Part shown: in pieces, positions 1-6,036 of the stretch
How positions within the stretch are numbered: position 1 is the stretch's first letter
Layout of the letters: each line of letters starts with the position of its first letter
Source: an uncultured bacterium
GTDB lineage: Bacteria; Desulfobacterota; Desulfobulbia; Desulfobulbales; Desulfobulbaceae
Length of the DNA stretch: 7,077 nucleotides
Direction of reading: 5' to 3'
Assembly: GCA_903896915.1 (NCBI GenBank)
Contig: CAITZN010000017.1
Coordinates: 1-7,077 of the forward strand
Program-made: the position numbers and the translations under genes
The notes under the pieces: model-generated
The model's input: only the letters and a program-made list of their open reading frames with translations
The model's database searches: none
What the model was told of the DNA's origin: nothing

Positions 1-2
1 CG

Positions 3-140
3 GCCAAGAAGATCATCACCCCTTCTGGAGTCGTAGTCACACCGGAATACGAGGCCTGCAGGGCAGTGGCCGAGGCCCATCAGGTACCGCTCCAGGCCGT
101 TTATGCCGTAATCAACCGTCTTTCGCCACCCCTTCCCTGA
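3..140 (+). CDS. larC: C-terminal end of a LarC-like nickel-cofactor protein (5' end outside window)
   Basis: Only the last 45 codons and a TGA stop are present, in the frame starting at base 3; the gene begins before the window. The peptide contains VVVTPEYEACRAVAEAHQVP followed by LQAVYAVINRL. This resembles the C-terminal tail of the LarC / TIGR00299 (DUF111) family, whose members end in a segment like V-x-P-E-Y-E-x-C-x-x-L-A-E-x-x-x-V-P-L-x-x-V. LarC inserts nickel into the pincer cofactor of lactate racemase and related enzymes. Many genomes carry it without an obvious lactate racemase, so the cofactor's user here is unknown. The pgpA start codon follows after a 9-base gap on the same strand, so the two genes are probably co-transcribed. 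The call rests on a short tail, so the family is likely but not certain. Confidence 0.7.
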   Translation, partial: AKKIITPSGVVVTPEYEACRAVAEAHQVPLQAVYAVINRLSPPLP

Positions 141-149
141 GCAGACCCC

Positions 150-605
150 GTGGATCGAATTTTGATGTTCATCGCCACCGGGGCGTACAGCGGGTATCTT
201 CCCAAGGCCCCTGGAACCTGGGGCTCAGCAGTTGGTGTGCTCATCTGGTTGTGCATCAGCCGCATGGATCTGCTGCCTTTTCTTGCCCTTGTCACGGTTC
301 TTTTCTTTGTCGGTATTGTCAGCGGCGGGGCAGCAGAAAAAATTCTTGATCGCGTCGATCCCCGTCCGGTGGTCATCGACGAAATCGTCGGCCAGTTGCT
401 CGCGCTCACCGCCGTGCCGCTCCATCCGGTGCCCATTCTCTTGAGCTTTCTCTTGTTTCGTTTCTTTGATATATTTAAGCCCTTCCCGGCCAACTGGATT
501 GACCGGCATCTCTGCGGGGGCTGGGGGATCATGCTCGACGACGTTGTTGCAGGCCTGTATGCCTGGCTGGTTTTGCAGCTCGGGCTCAGGCTCTACGGAT
601 TTTGA
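150..605 (+). CDS. pgpA: Phosphatidylglycerophosphatase A (PgpA)
   Basis: This integral inner-membrane enzyme removes the terminal phosphate from phosphatidylglycerol phosphate to give phosphatidylglycerol, the last step of PG synthesis. The 151-residue product has the family's full length and signatures: GYLPKAPGTWGS near residue 15, DPRPVVIDEIVGQ at 70-82, RFFDIFKPFP at 104-113, and GGWGIMLDDVVAGLYA at 123-138, with the conserved acidic residues D77, E78, D107, D130 and D131 intact. Hydrophobic stretches near 28-36, 41-58, 84-103 and 132-148 fit a small multi-pass protein. The GTG start is chosen because it leaves the usual short N-terminus before the TG motif; an in-frame ATG at 165 would leave only about five residues there. 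The ribosome site is weak, consistent with coupling to the larC-like gene just upstream. Nothing looks truncated. Confidence 0.95.
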   Translation: MDRILMFIATGAYSGYLPKAPGTWGSAVGVLIWLCISRMDLLPFLALVTVLFFVGIVSGGAAEKILDRVDPRPVVIDEIVGQLLALTAVPLHPVPILLSFLLFRFFDIFKPFPANWIDRHLCGGWGIMLDDVVAGLYAWLVLQLGLRLYGF

Positions 606-627
606 CCGACACCACGAAACGGCAAAG

Positions 628-672
628 AAGGGTGCAATAGCACAAACATACTGCCCTTAATTGAAGCAAGGG
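628..672. terminator. Possible bidirectional terminator between convergent pgpA and hemerythrin genes
   Basis: Three short complementary elements lie in the 92-base gap between two converging genes: AAGGG at 628-632, CCCTT at 654-658 and AAGGG at 668-672. CCCTT can pair with either neighbour; the downstream pairing gives a 5-bp stem (6 with a G-T pair) and a 9-base loop. There is no proper T-run on either strand, so the call rests mainly on position and is weak. Confidence 0.25.
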
Positions 673-697
673 TCGTTTGATGGGTAATGATAAAATA

Positions 698-1105
698 TCA
701 GGATTCTCCCCATTTATTGAGGTATGGGGTATATTTTTTGTCGCATTCTTGAATGTGATCAACAAGCCATTCACGAAGAAATCGATAGAGCTCGACGGTA
801 CCTTCGGGGAAGTTGTTTGTAATAGTATTATGGATTTTTTCCGCCTCTGATTTCAAGCGTGTGTGTTCAGCAGTGTGCTCGTCAAGCTCAGGATAATTCA
901 CCGCTTTCATCGCCTGTTCTTCGTTGGCAAAGTGGTATGCCGCATAGGAAAGGACGTCGTTACACACCGTTTCTACAACTTTCTTGCTACTTTTATCCCG
1001 AATCGCAGCAAACATAGCATCGATCAACTCAACGATCTTATGATGCTCCATGTCAAATTGTTCAATTCCCGTATTGTAACTCTCTCGCCACTTGATAACA
1101 CTCAT
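698..1105 (-). CDS. Bacteriohemerythrin (single-domain O2-binding diiron protein)
   Basis: This 135-residue cytoplasmic protein is a complete single-domain bacteriohemerythrin, a four-helix bundle with a non-heme diiron centre that binds O2 reversibly and in some relatives NO. All seven expected ligands can be assigned: H21 in FDMEHHK (18-23), H58 and E62 in HFANEE, H77 and H81 in HTAEH, and H117 and D122 in HIQECD. The N-terminal IKW and the C-terminal YTPYLNKWG are typical. The first motif has two adjacent histidines (H21, H22), but only the first is in ligand register. An AGAGGA ribosome site (1113-1118) sits 7 bases before the ATG and fixes the start. The gene lies 173 bases downstream of the large hybrid kinase on the same strand and converges with pgpA. 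There is no signal peptide and no fused domain. Possible roles are oxygen delivery, oxygen or NO scavenging, or sensing; the sequence does not decide between them. Confidence 0.93.
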   Translation of the reverse strand: MSVIKWRESYNTGIEQFDMEHHKIVELIDAMFAAIRDKSSKKVVETVCNDVLSYAAYHFANEEQAMKAVNYPELDEHTAEHTRLKSEAEKIHNTITNNFPEGTVELYRFLREWLVDHIQECDKKYTPYLNKWGES

Positions 1106-1112
1106 CTCGATT

Positions 1113-1118
1113 TCCTCT
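1113..1118 (-). promoter_or_regulatory. Ribosome binding site of the hemerythrin gene
   Basis: On the minus strand the sequence AGAGGA lies 7 bases before the ATG at 1105. It is a strong match to the anti-Shine-Dalgarno sequence and supports that start. Confidence 0.7.
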
Positions 1119-1147
1119 TTATTATTGAATGGATGACGTAATAACGA

Positions 1148-1186
1148 TAACCTGGCGTTGCTCCGATCTTAACCTGATCTTCTCCG
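1148..1186 (-). promoter_or_regulatory. Tandem direct repeats upstream of the hemerythrin gene, possible regulator operator
   Basis: On the minus strand the block CGGAG-N5-CAGGTTA (1170-1186) is followed by CGGAG-N6-CAGGTTA (1148-1165). The CGGAG halves are 21 bases apart and the CAGGTTA halves 22 bases apart, about two helical turns, so a dimeric regulator could contact both on one DNA face. The pair ends about 43 bases before the hemerythrin ATG, overlapping where a -35 region would lie. The layout resembles response-regulator sites, but no regulator gene is in the window and the protein that would bind is unknown. Confidence 0.4.
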
Positions 1187-1195
1187 GTTTAAATA

Positions 1196-1209
1196 GTCCG
1201 TGGCCGGAC
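1196..1209 (-). terminator. Weak hairpin downstream of the hybrid kinase gene
   Basis: On the minus strand GTCCG, a 4-base loop and CGGAC form a perfect 5-bp GC-rich stem followed by TATTT. It lies about 70 bases past the kinase stop codon and could terminate or attenuate read-through into the hemerythrin gene. The stem is short and the T-tract is poor. Confidence 0.25.
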
Positions 1210-1278
1210 AACCGAGTGGATTGAGAATGAGATTGTTTGTTCGGAGAGGGGCAGTTCAACCTCACTAACCAGCAGTTT

Positions 1279-4200
1279 CTATTCCTGTTCCAATGCTTCA
1301 CGCACCTTAACGGCGAGATCCTTGATGGAGAAAGGTTTATGAATAAAGCATACACCTTCATCCAGTATTCCTTGAGGCGCAATAACATCAGCTGTATAGC
1401 CGGACATGAACAGTATCTTAATATCTGGAGAGAGAGTGCGTAACTGATCGGCCACATCACGTCCGTTCATTTCAGGCATGACGACGTCAGTAATCACCAA
1501 ATGAATTTTACCGGCATTTGCCTTTGCCAATCGTATTGCGTCCGCAGGTGTATTCGCCGTCAACACAGTATACCCTAATCTTTCGAGCATGGTTTTGCCC
1601 AGGTTCAGCACTGAAGCATCATCTTCAACGATTAAGATGGTCTCTGTGCCGCCTGAGGGAATATCCGTGATGATTTCCGCCTGAATCTCTCCTGGATGGC
1701 TCTGGTGAACAGGTAGGTAAATATTGAATGTTGTTCCGTGACCTGGCTCGCTGTAAACGTTAACAAATCCATTGTTCTGTTTGACGATACCATAGACCGT
1801 TGCCAGCCCCAGTCCGGTCCCTCGGCCGACTTCCTTGGTGGTGAAAAAGGGTTCAAAAATATTTTGTAAAACTTCTTTGTCCATACCGCAGCCGTCATCA
1901 CTGACAGACAGGAGGATGAAATCGCCTGGTGTAAAGCCTGCGTGGTCTTTGCAATACCCTTCATCAAAGGTTACCATACCTGTTTCAACGGTGACCTTGC
2001 CCACCCCTGCGATGGCATCACGGGCATTAACGCAGAGATTGGCCAAGAGCTGATCGAGTTGCGACGGGTCCATCTTGGCTTGCGCGAGCCCCGAACCTGG
2101 CAACCACGCTAGCGCAATGTCTTCACCGATAAGGCGTCGCAACATTTTGAGCATGCCTTCCACTGTCTCGTTCAGGTCAAGGATTCTGGGGGCGATAGTC
2201 TGCTTGCGGGCAAAGGCCAGCAGTTGCCTGGTAATATCAGCTGAACGTTTGCCAGCACTATAAATTTCTCGGAGCTCCTGATATAGTGAACTCGACGGAT
2301 CGACCTGATCCATGGCTAGCTCTGCATAACCGAGTATGACGCTGAGCATATTGTTGAAGTCATGGGCCACGCCGCCAGCCAGCCGCCCTACAGATTCCAT
2401 TTTTTGGGCCTGAGTTAACTGGTTCTGCAGTTTTTCATGTTCTTGTTCGGCCAACTTACGTTCGGTGATGTCTGTATGGGTGCCACACATCCGTAACGGT
2501 TTTCCCTGTGCGTCCCAGCTGACAATTTTCGCCTGATCAAGTATCCATTTGTACTGCCCATCCTTGGTGAGCATGCGGTATTCAATTTGATGAACTGGTG
2601 TGCGACCTTCCAAGTGGTCATTGATAGACTGCCACGCAGGATCTCGATCATCGGGATGATGAAGATCGGTCCATTGCTTAACCGACAATTCAACCTCTTC
2701 CATCGTGTAGCCGAGCATTTCTGCCCAACGAGCATTTCGGACTACTTCACCTGTCGCAATATTCCAGTCCCAAAAGCCTAATTGGCTGCCATCAAGCACA
2801 AGTTGCAAACGTGTTTCGCTCTCACGAAGAGCATTCTCCACCCGTTTACGCTCGGTAATGTCATGGCCAATCCCTAATACACCGATGATTGCTCCAGAGG
2901 GATCGAACACAGGAGTTTTTATCGTCTCTAGCTGGACACGTTGACCATTGTCGGCAAAGGTAATCCATTCTTCATTGAGAGTTGGTTTCCCAGCTTCCAT
3001 GGCCTTGCGGTCATGCTCTCTGAAAGAATCTGCAAGTTCTCGATCTACAAAGTCATAATCGTTTTTCCCCACAATATATTCTTGTCTGGCTCCGTAAAAG
3101 CGTTCAAACATTGGATTGCATGAGAGATAGGTACCATCTCGGTCTTTTAACCAGATGAGATCGGGGATAGTTTGCACTAAAGCTCGAAAGTGACTTTCAC
3201 TCTTGAGCCGTTCTTCTTCAGCGCGTTTGCGCTCGGTGATATCCAGAACGGTTCCCAGGTAGCGTCTGATACTGCCCTGTCCATCCTTAAAAGGCACTCC
3301 TTGTGACATCAACCACCGTTCGCTTCCATCGCGCCGCTGTACCCGCCACTCGATGTTCAGGGGTAAACCTTCTCGCGCCGCTTTCTGGAAGGCCTGTTCG
3401 ACTACCGCCAAATTATCGGGGTGCACCGTCTTTAGCCATTGCGCATACGAGGGTTCACAACTGTGGGGGTCCATGTCATACAACGGCCACAATTCATCAG
3501 ACCAGATGTTTGCGTTGGTCTGCAGGTCCCACTCCCATGTGCCTGCATTGGCCGCCTCCAGCGCCAGACGCCTCCGTTGCTCGCTATCGCGCAAAGCCTT
3601 TTCCGTCGCGATACGAATATCGATTTCTCGCCGAAGTCGTCTATTCCAAAATAATGCTGACCCCAGCAGGAAGGTGAAAGCACTGCCGATTATCAATGCC
3701 CATTTAAGGGCCTCAGACCAGTTCGGGCGGTATTCGATTTGTATGCTGGACCATTTCTGGGTAATTGCATCACGTTTATCACTAGTAATAGCTGCGATAG
3801 CTTTGTTCAGGATAGTGACCAGTTCGGGATAATCTTTCCGAATGGCATACAGATACGGTTCAGGTGGCAGATCGGCCACTCCGGTTATTTTAAGATTCGG
3901 ATAGTTATGCATCACATAACCGGCGGTATATGTCCTTGAAATCAAAGCATCGGCTTTAGAATTGGCCACAGCCTCGAACATTGCATCGCTATCGTTTACC
4001 TGAACTACTTCAATCCCAGGGTAGGAACTGAGGAGTTTTTCGTAAAGTTTCACTCCTTTTACAGTGGCAATTTTCCTGCCTTTCAGGGCACCGATGCCAC
4101 TCGTAAAAGGAGCATCCGACCGGCTGATGATGACCAGCTTGAAATCCATCAAGGGCTCTGTAAAGGTCATGTATGCGAGACGTTCCGGTATGTTAAAAGA

Positions 4201-5208
4201 GATAAACATATCCAGTTCGCCGGATTTCACCTTTGCATCCATCTCCTGGAAATCACAGATAACGTACTCAAATTGCAGACCCGTATATTCAGCTAACAGG
4301 TTCAGGTAATCGGGCTCAATTCCTTTTATGACGCCGCCTTCAGAGAATTTCAGGGGAGGAATAACGGGGGCCATTCCCACCCTGATAGTTTTATGGTTTT
4401 TCTGCCAAGCCTCTTCTTCGGGATTCAGTTGAACAATACCGGTGGCCTTGAAATAGCGTTTTGTCGGATCTGGTATCCATCGGGCTTCAATGTCAGACAA
4501 CGCTCTGTTTGAGATGGCGTTAAAACCTTCATTGACAAGGGCAAGAAGTTTCGAGTTTTCCTTAAGCACGCCGGCCCGCATTTTTTCGACGTACAGGATC
4601 TTGTTTTGCGTGTCAAATTCGCCAGATACCCCCATCCGGTCAATAACAGATGCGCCGACTTGCGAAATGGCAATAAAACCTTTGGCTGTTCCGTTCCGAG
4701 TAACCTTTACAAGTTCTTCTCTGGTATCACAGGTCAAACGTTGGATACCTGGGTAGTTTATTTTTAGATACTGTTCCTGGCCTCCTCCCTTAAGTACGGC
4801 AACAGGTTGCCCTGAAAGATCATTGATGTCGGAGATATTTTTTGGTTTTGATGGGTAAAACAGACTGGCTCCGACTTCATAAAAAGGTTGAGAACCACTC
4901 ATCCACTCAAATCGTTCAGGAGATAATAGTAGTCCTGAATGAATATCTGCTTTTTGATTTTTCAGGTTCTCAAGAGAAGTTTTCCAGTCAGATGAGATAA
5001 ATTCAATATGTCGGCCGGTTTTTTCTGACCATAACCGCCAAATGTCCACCAACATGCCGGCAGGCTTGCCCTCATTATTCAAAAAAGTGAAGGGCTCGAA
5101 ATCGTAGCTTATAGAAACGATCAGTGGGTCTTGGGGATGTGGCGTTTGGGCGACAACAGGTGTTGCCAGGAGGAGCATGATTATTAACAGCGTCAATTTT
5201 TGTTTCAT
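1279..5208 (-). CDS. Hybrid sensor histidine kinase, BvgS/EvgS-like: two periplasmic SBP domains, TM, three PAS, HisKA, HATPase, receiver
   Basis: The 1309-residue inner-membrane sensor starts with a signal peptide (1-20, ending PVVA). Two SBP_bac_3 Venus-flytrap domains follow (about 29-247 and 273-494), then one membrane helix (503-521). The cytoplasm holds three PAS domains (about 545-660, 670-788, 800-917), each ending in DITERK. HisKA has H949 in GGVAHDFNN. The HATPase keeps the N box (N1057, N1061), DDGCGMD (1104-1110), FEPFFTTK and GRGTGLGLATVYG. The receiver has D1196/D1197, phospho-acceptor D1241, S1269 and K1291. All catalytic residues are present, so the kinase should be active. 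The order resembles BvgS/EvgS but lacks a C-terminal Hpt domain, so a separate partner is expected. The ATG at 5208 gives a good signal peptide behind a weak GTGAG ribosome site. Lobe-2 aspartate that grips amino acids in classical SBP3 proteins appears absent in both domains, so the ligand may not be a standard amino acid. The hemerythrin gene is downstream. Confidence 0.95.
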   Translation of the reverse strand: MKQKLTLLIIMLLLATPVVAQTPHPQDPLIVSISYDFEPFTFLNNEGKPAGMLVDIWRLWSEKTGRHIEFISSDWKTSLENLKNQKADIHSGLLLSPERFEWMSGSQPFYEVGASLFYPSKPKNISDINDLSGQPVAVLKGGGQEQYLKINYPGIQRLTCDTREELVKVTRNGTAKGFIAISQVGASVIDRMGVSGEFDTQNKILYVEKMRAGVLKENSKLLALVNEGFNAISNRALSDIEARWIPDPTKRYFKATGIVQLNPEEEAWQKNHKTIRVGMAPVIPPLKFSEGGVIKGIEPDYLNLLAEYTGLQFEYVICDFQEMDAKVKSGELDMFISFNIPERLAYMTFTEPLMDFKLVIISRSDAPFTSGIGALKGRKIATVKGVKLYEKLLSSYPGIEVVQVNDSDAMFEAVANSKADALISRTYTAGYVMHNYPNLKITGVADLPPEPYLYAIRKDYPELVTILNKAIAAITSDKRDAITQKWSSIQIEYRPNWSEALKWALIIGSAFTFLLGSALFWNRRLRREIDIRIATEKALRDSEQRRRLALEAANAGTWEWDLQTNANIWSDELWPLYDMDPHSCEPSYAQWLKTVHPDNLAVVEQAFQKAAREGLPLNIEWRVQRRDGSERWLMSQGVPFKDGQGSIRRYLGTVLDITERKRAEEERLKSESHFRALVQTIPDLIWLKDRDGTYLSCNPMFERFYGARQEYIVGKNDYDFVDRELADSFREHDRKAMEAGKPTLNEEWITFADNGQRVQLETIKTPVFDPSGAIIGVLGIGHDITERKRVENALRESETRLQLVLDGSQLGFWDWNIATGEVVRNARWAEMLGYTMEEVELSVKQWTDLHHPDDRDPAWQSINDHLEGRTPVHQIEYRMLTKDGQYKWILDQAKIVSWDAQGKPLRMCGTHTDITERKLAEQEHEKLQNQLTQAQKMESVGRLAGGVAHDFNNMLSVILGYAELAMDQVDPSSSLYQELREIYSAGKRSADITRQLLAFARKQTIAPRILDLNETVEGMLKMLRRLIGEDIALAWLPGSGLAQAKMDPSQLDQLLANLCVNARDAIAGVGKVTVETGMVTFDEGYCKDHAGFTPGDFILLSVSDDGCGMDKEVLQNIFEPFFTTKEVGRGTGLGLATVYGIVKQNNGFVNVYSEPGHGTTFNIYLPVHQSHPGEIQAEIITDIPSGGTETILIVEDDASVLNLGKTMLERLGYTVLTANTPADAIRLAKANAGKIHLVITDVVMPEMNGRDVADQLRTLSPDIKILFMSGYTADVIAPQGILDEGVCFIHKPFSIKDLAVKVREALEQE
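2455..3244 (-). repeat. Three dispersed copies of the PAS-exit linker coding sequence inside the kinase gene
   Basis: Near-identical stretches occur at about 2455-2472, 2844-2863 and 3225-3244 (plus-strand core CGYTCGGTRATRTC). Each encodes the DITERK motif that closes a PAS domain. They mark the three-fold PAS array and could reflect internal duplication, although the motif is conserved in PAS proteins generally. They could also permit recombination that changes PAS number. Confidence 0.6.
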
Positions 5209-5234
5209 AAAAATTAACTCACTGGTTACTGATC

Positions 5235-5264
5235 GTTATAATTGGTTTATCGAAGGTCTGTGAA
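5235..5264 (-). promoter_or_regulatory. Candidate sigma-70 promoter of the hybrid kinase gene
   Basis: On the minus strand TTCACA (5259-5264, five of six bases of TTGACA) is followed after 18 bases by TATAAC (5235-5240, five of six bases of TATAAT). Transcription would start near 5228, leaving a leader of about 20 bases that just includes the weak GTGAG ribosome site at 5218-5222. The spacing is sensible, but the call comes from reading alone. Confidence 0.4.
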
Positions 5265-5325
5265 AAAAATGTTGTGCCAGGGGCGCGTGGTAAAATAATG
5301 CAATAACAATTATTTGGAATGATAA

Positions 5326-5342
5326 ACCTTAAAGCTTAAGGT
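5326..5342. repeat. Short perfect palindrome (7-bp arms, 3-base loop)
   Basis: ACCTTAA at 5326-5332 and TTAAGGT at 5336-5342 are perfect inverse complements around AGC. It lies about 60 bases upstream of the candidate -35 of the hybrid kinase promoter, a plausible place for an activator or repressor dimer. It has no T-run, so a terminator is unlikely. Confidence 0.4.
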
Positions 5343-5490
5343 GGGTTTCTGCGGAAAGAAATTCCTCTTGAAGAGAGGTCGTTGTGCTCAGTTGCTAAAG
5401 AATATTATGTGGGAATTTGTACCTGAACACAAATTAAAAGCACTATTGATTTGATTGAACCGACAATTTTGCAGATACTTCTTGCGGATC

Positions 5491-5542
5491 TCCTTGCAAT
5501 GAAGCGGCCAGAGCTGCTTCCGCCTTGATCTGTGTGCAAGGA
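5491..5542. repeat. Inverted repeat with 8-bp arms in the spacer
   Basis: TCCTTGCA (5491-5498) and TGCAAGGA (5535-5542) are perfect inverse complements separated by 36 bases. The interior has further small complementary pieces (GAAGC and GCTTC, or GCGG and CCGC). It could fold as an RNA or DNA stem, or be a remnant of element ends; no flanking target duplication or transposase supports the latter. Confidence 0.4.
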
Positions 5543-5640
5543 AATGCTCAGCACCGCGCTTCTGTAACCATCCTCCATTAATAGTTGATTTTAACATATT
5601 ACGGGTCGGTGGTGAAAGGTTAAGGTGAGCTTATCCTTCA

Positions 5641-5811
5641 TCAGCGCCACAAGCAATACGATCCATGGAATTTAATAGCCATGTATGCCACAACAACTTC
5701 CTGACGGACTAACTCGAAACCCGGCACATTCAAAGGGGGCAGGTCAACAGAAAGTTTGAAAAAATTCGGTTTTCCAATTTTGATGTGATATGATGCAAGA
5801 ATCCAGAATGT
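5641..5811 (-). pseudogene. Coding-like open frame without a start, possible decayed gene piece
   Basis: The minus-strand frame is open for 56 codons, from just after an in-frame TAA (5812-5814) to a TGA at 5641-5643. Its peptide has protein-like composition, including SVDLPPLNVPGFELVRQEVV followed by VAYMAIKFHGSYCLWR. There is no ATG before the late YMAIK methionine and no ribosome site. I do not recognise the family. It could be the tail of a gene whose 5' part was lost, or chance. Confidence 0.25.
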
Positions 5812-5871
5812 TTAAACGTAAAGGATTGTTATTGCAGTGGTAACTTTAATAGGCACACTTACCTCCCCTGG

Positions 5872-6036
5872 CCGAATCTCTGCACTAATATTTTTCACGC
5901 TATGGAGCAGGGTGGGGGCATTCTTGAAATCACTCTCAAGGACTGCGAACTTTCGCAAAATGATCTTAAGGACTATTCGTTTCAGCTAGCGACCTCCATC
6001 TATCCAGAGAGGGCTATGGGTGAGAAAATTGAATAA
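5872..6036 (+). pseudogene. Broken fragment of a histidine kinase ATPase (HATPase_c) domain
   Basis: In the frame of the ATG at 5902, bases 5875-5988 encode NLCTNIFHAMEQGGGILEIT, then LKDCELSQNDLKDYSFQL. This matches the N-box region of the GHKL ATPase domain in many deltaproteobacterial sensor kinases, where N-L-C-T-N-A-x-H-A-M is followed by a G-G-x-L-E-V-x-L strand and an acidic loop. Resemblance stops on both sides: upstream residues do not form HisKA, and after about 5988 the frame reads unrelated sequence to a TAA at 6034-6036, past the start of the next gene. No G1, F or G2 box is present, so it cannot be a working kinase. It is not a copy of the neighbouring hybrid kinase's ATPase, which reads NLCVNARDAI there. 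It is best read as a remnant left by deletion or rearrangement. A short functional peptide from 5902 is possible but less likely. Confidence 0.6.
6006..6013 (+). promoter_or_regulatory. Ribosome binding site deciding the GTG start at 6020
   Basis: AGAGAGGG lies 6 bases before GTG at 6020. This site, with the signal peptide that follows, decides the start of the rightward sensor gene over the internal ATG at 6113, which would cut off the signal peptide. The site lies inside the frame of the broken kinase fragment. Confidence 0.65.

Larger units (their letters stand above)
5209..6019. other. Gene-poor spacer between two divergent sensor-kinase genes
   Basis: No complete gene is supported in this stretch of about 0.8 kb. 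It holds the candidate kinase promoter (5235-5264), a 7-bp palindrome (5326-5342), an 8-bp inverted repeat (5491-5542), and a broken kinase fragment next to the rightward gene. Short coding-like frames lack convincing starts: 5341-5454 (+, peptide with LLKNIMWEFVPEHKLKALLI before the stop), 5443-5547 (-, with AEAALAASLQGDPQEVSAKL) and 5641-5811 (-, with LSVDLPPLNVPGFELVRQEV). These may be decayed gene pieces. A weak extended -10 for the rightward gene, TGATATGAT, lies at 5786-5794, with no good -35. A 69-codon minus-strand frame at 5388-5597 has no ribosome site and no recognisable family, so I do not call it a gene. Confidence 0.6.

Noticed and set aside
101..532. 143-codon minus-strand frame over pgpA
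   Set aside because: PgpA motifs on the plus strand are unmistakable; the antisense product is low-complexity and basic.
3303..3832. Long plus-strand frames opposite the kinase gene
   Set aside because: They are antisense to the first PAS domain, membrane helix and second flytrap domain, and their peptides have no family features.
5265..5285. Possible sigma-54 promoter upstream of the kinase (TGGCAC on the minus strand)
   Set aside because: The -24 half matches, but the -12 half is a run of T without the required GC, so the element is incomplete.
5351..5380. CCTCTTGAAGAGAGG hairpin as a terminator
   Set aside because: The stem is about 5 bp, no T-run follows on either strand, and no gene ends there.
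5388..5597. 69-codon minus-strand frame in the spacer as a real gene
   Set aside because: It has no ribosome site and no recognisable motif, and it overlaps another frame that looks more protein-like.
5209..6019. Insertion sequence or transposon in the spacer
   Set aside because: The inverted repeats are short, there is no transposase frame and no target-site duplication was found.
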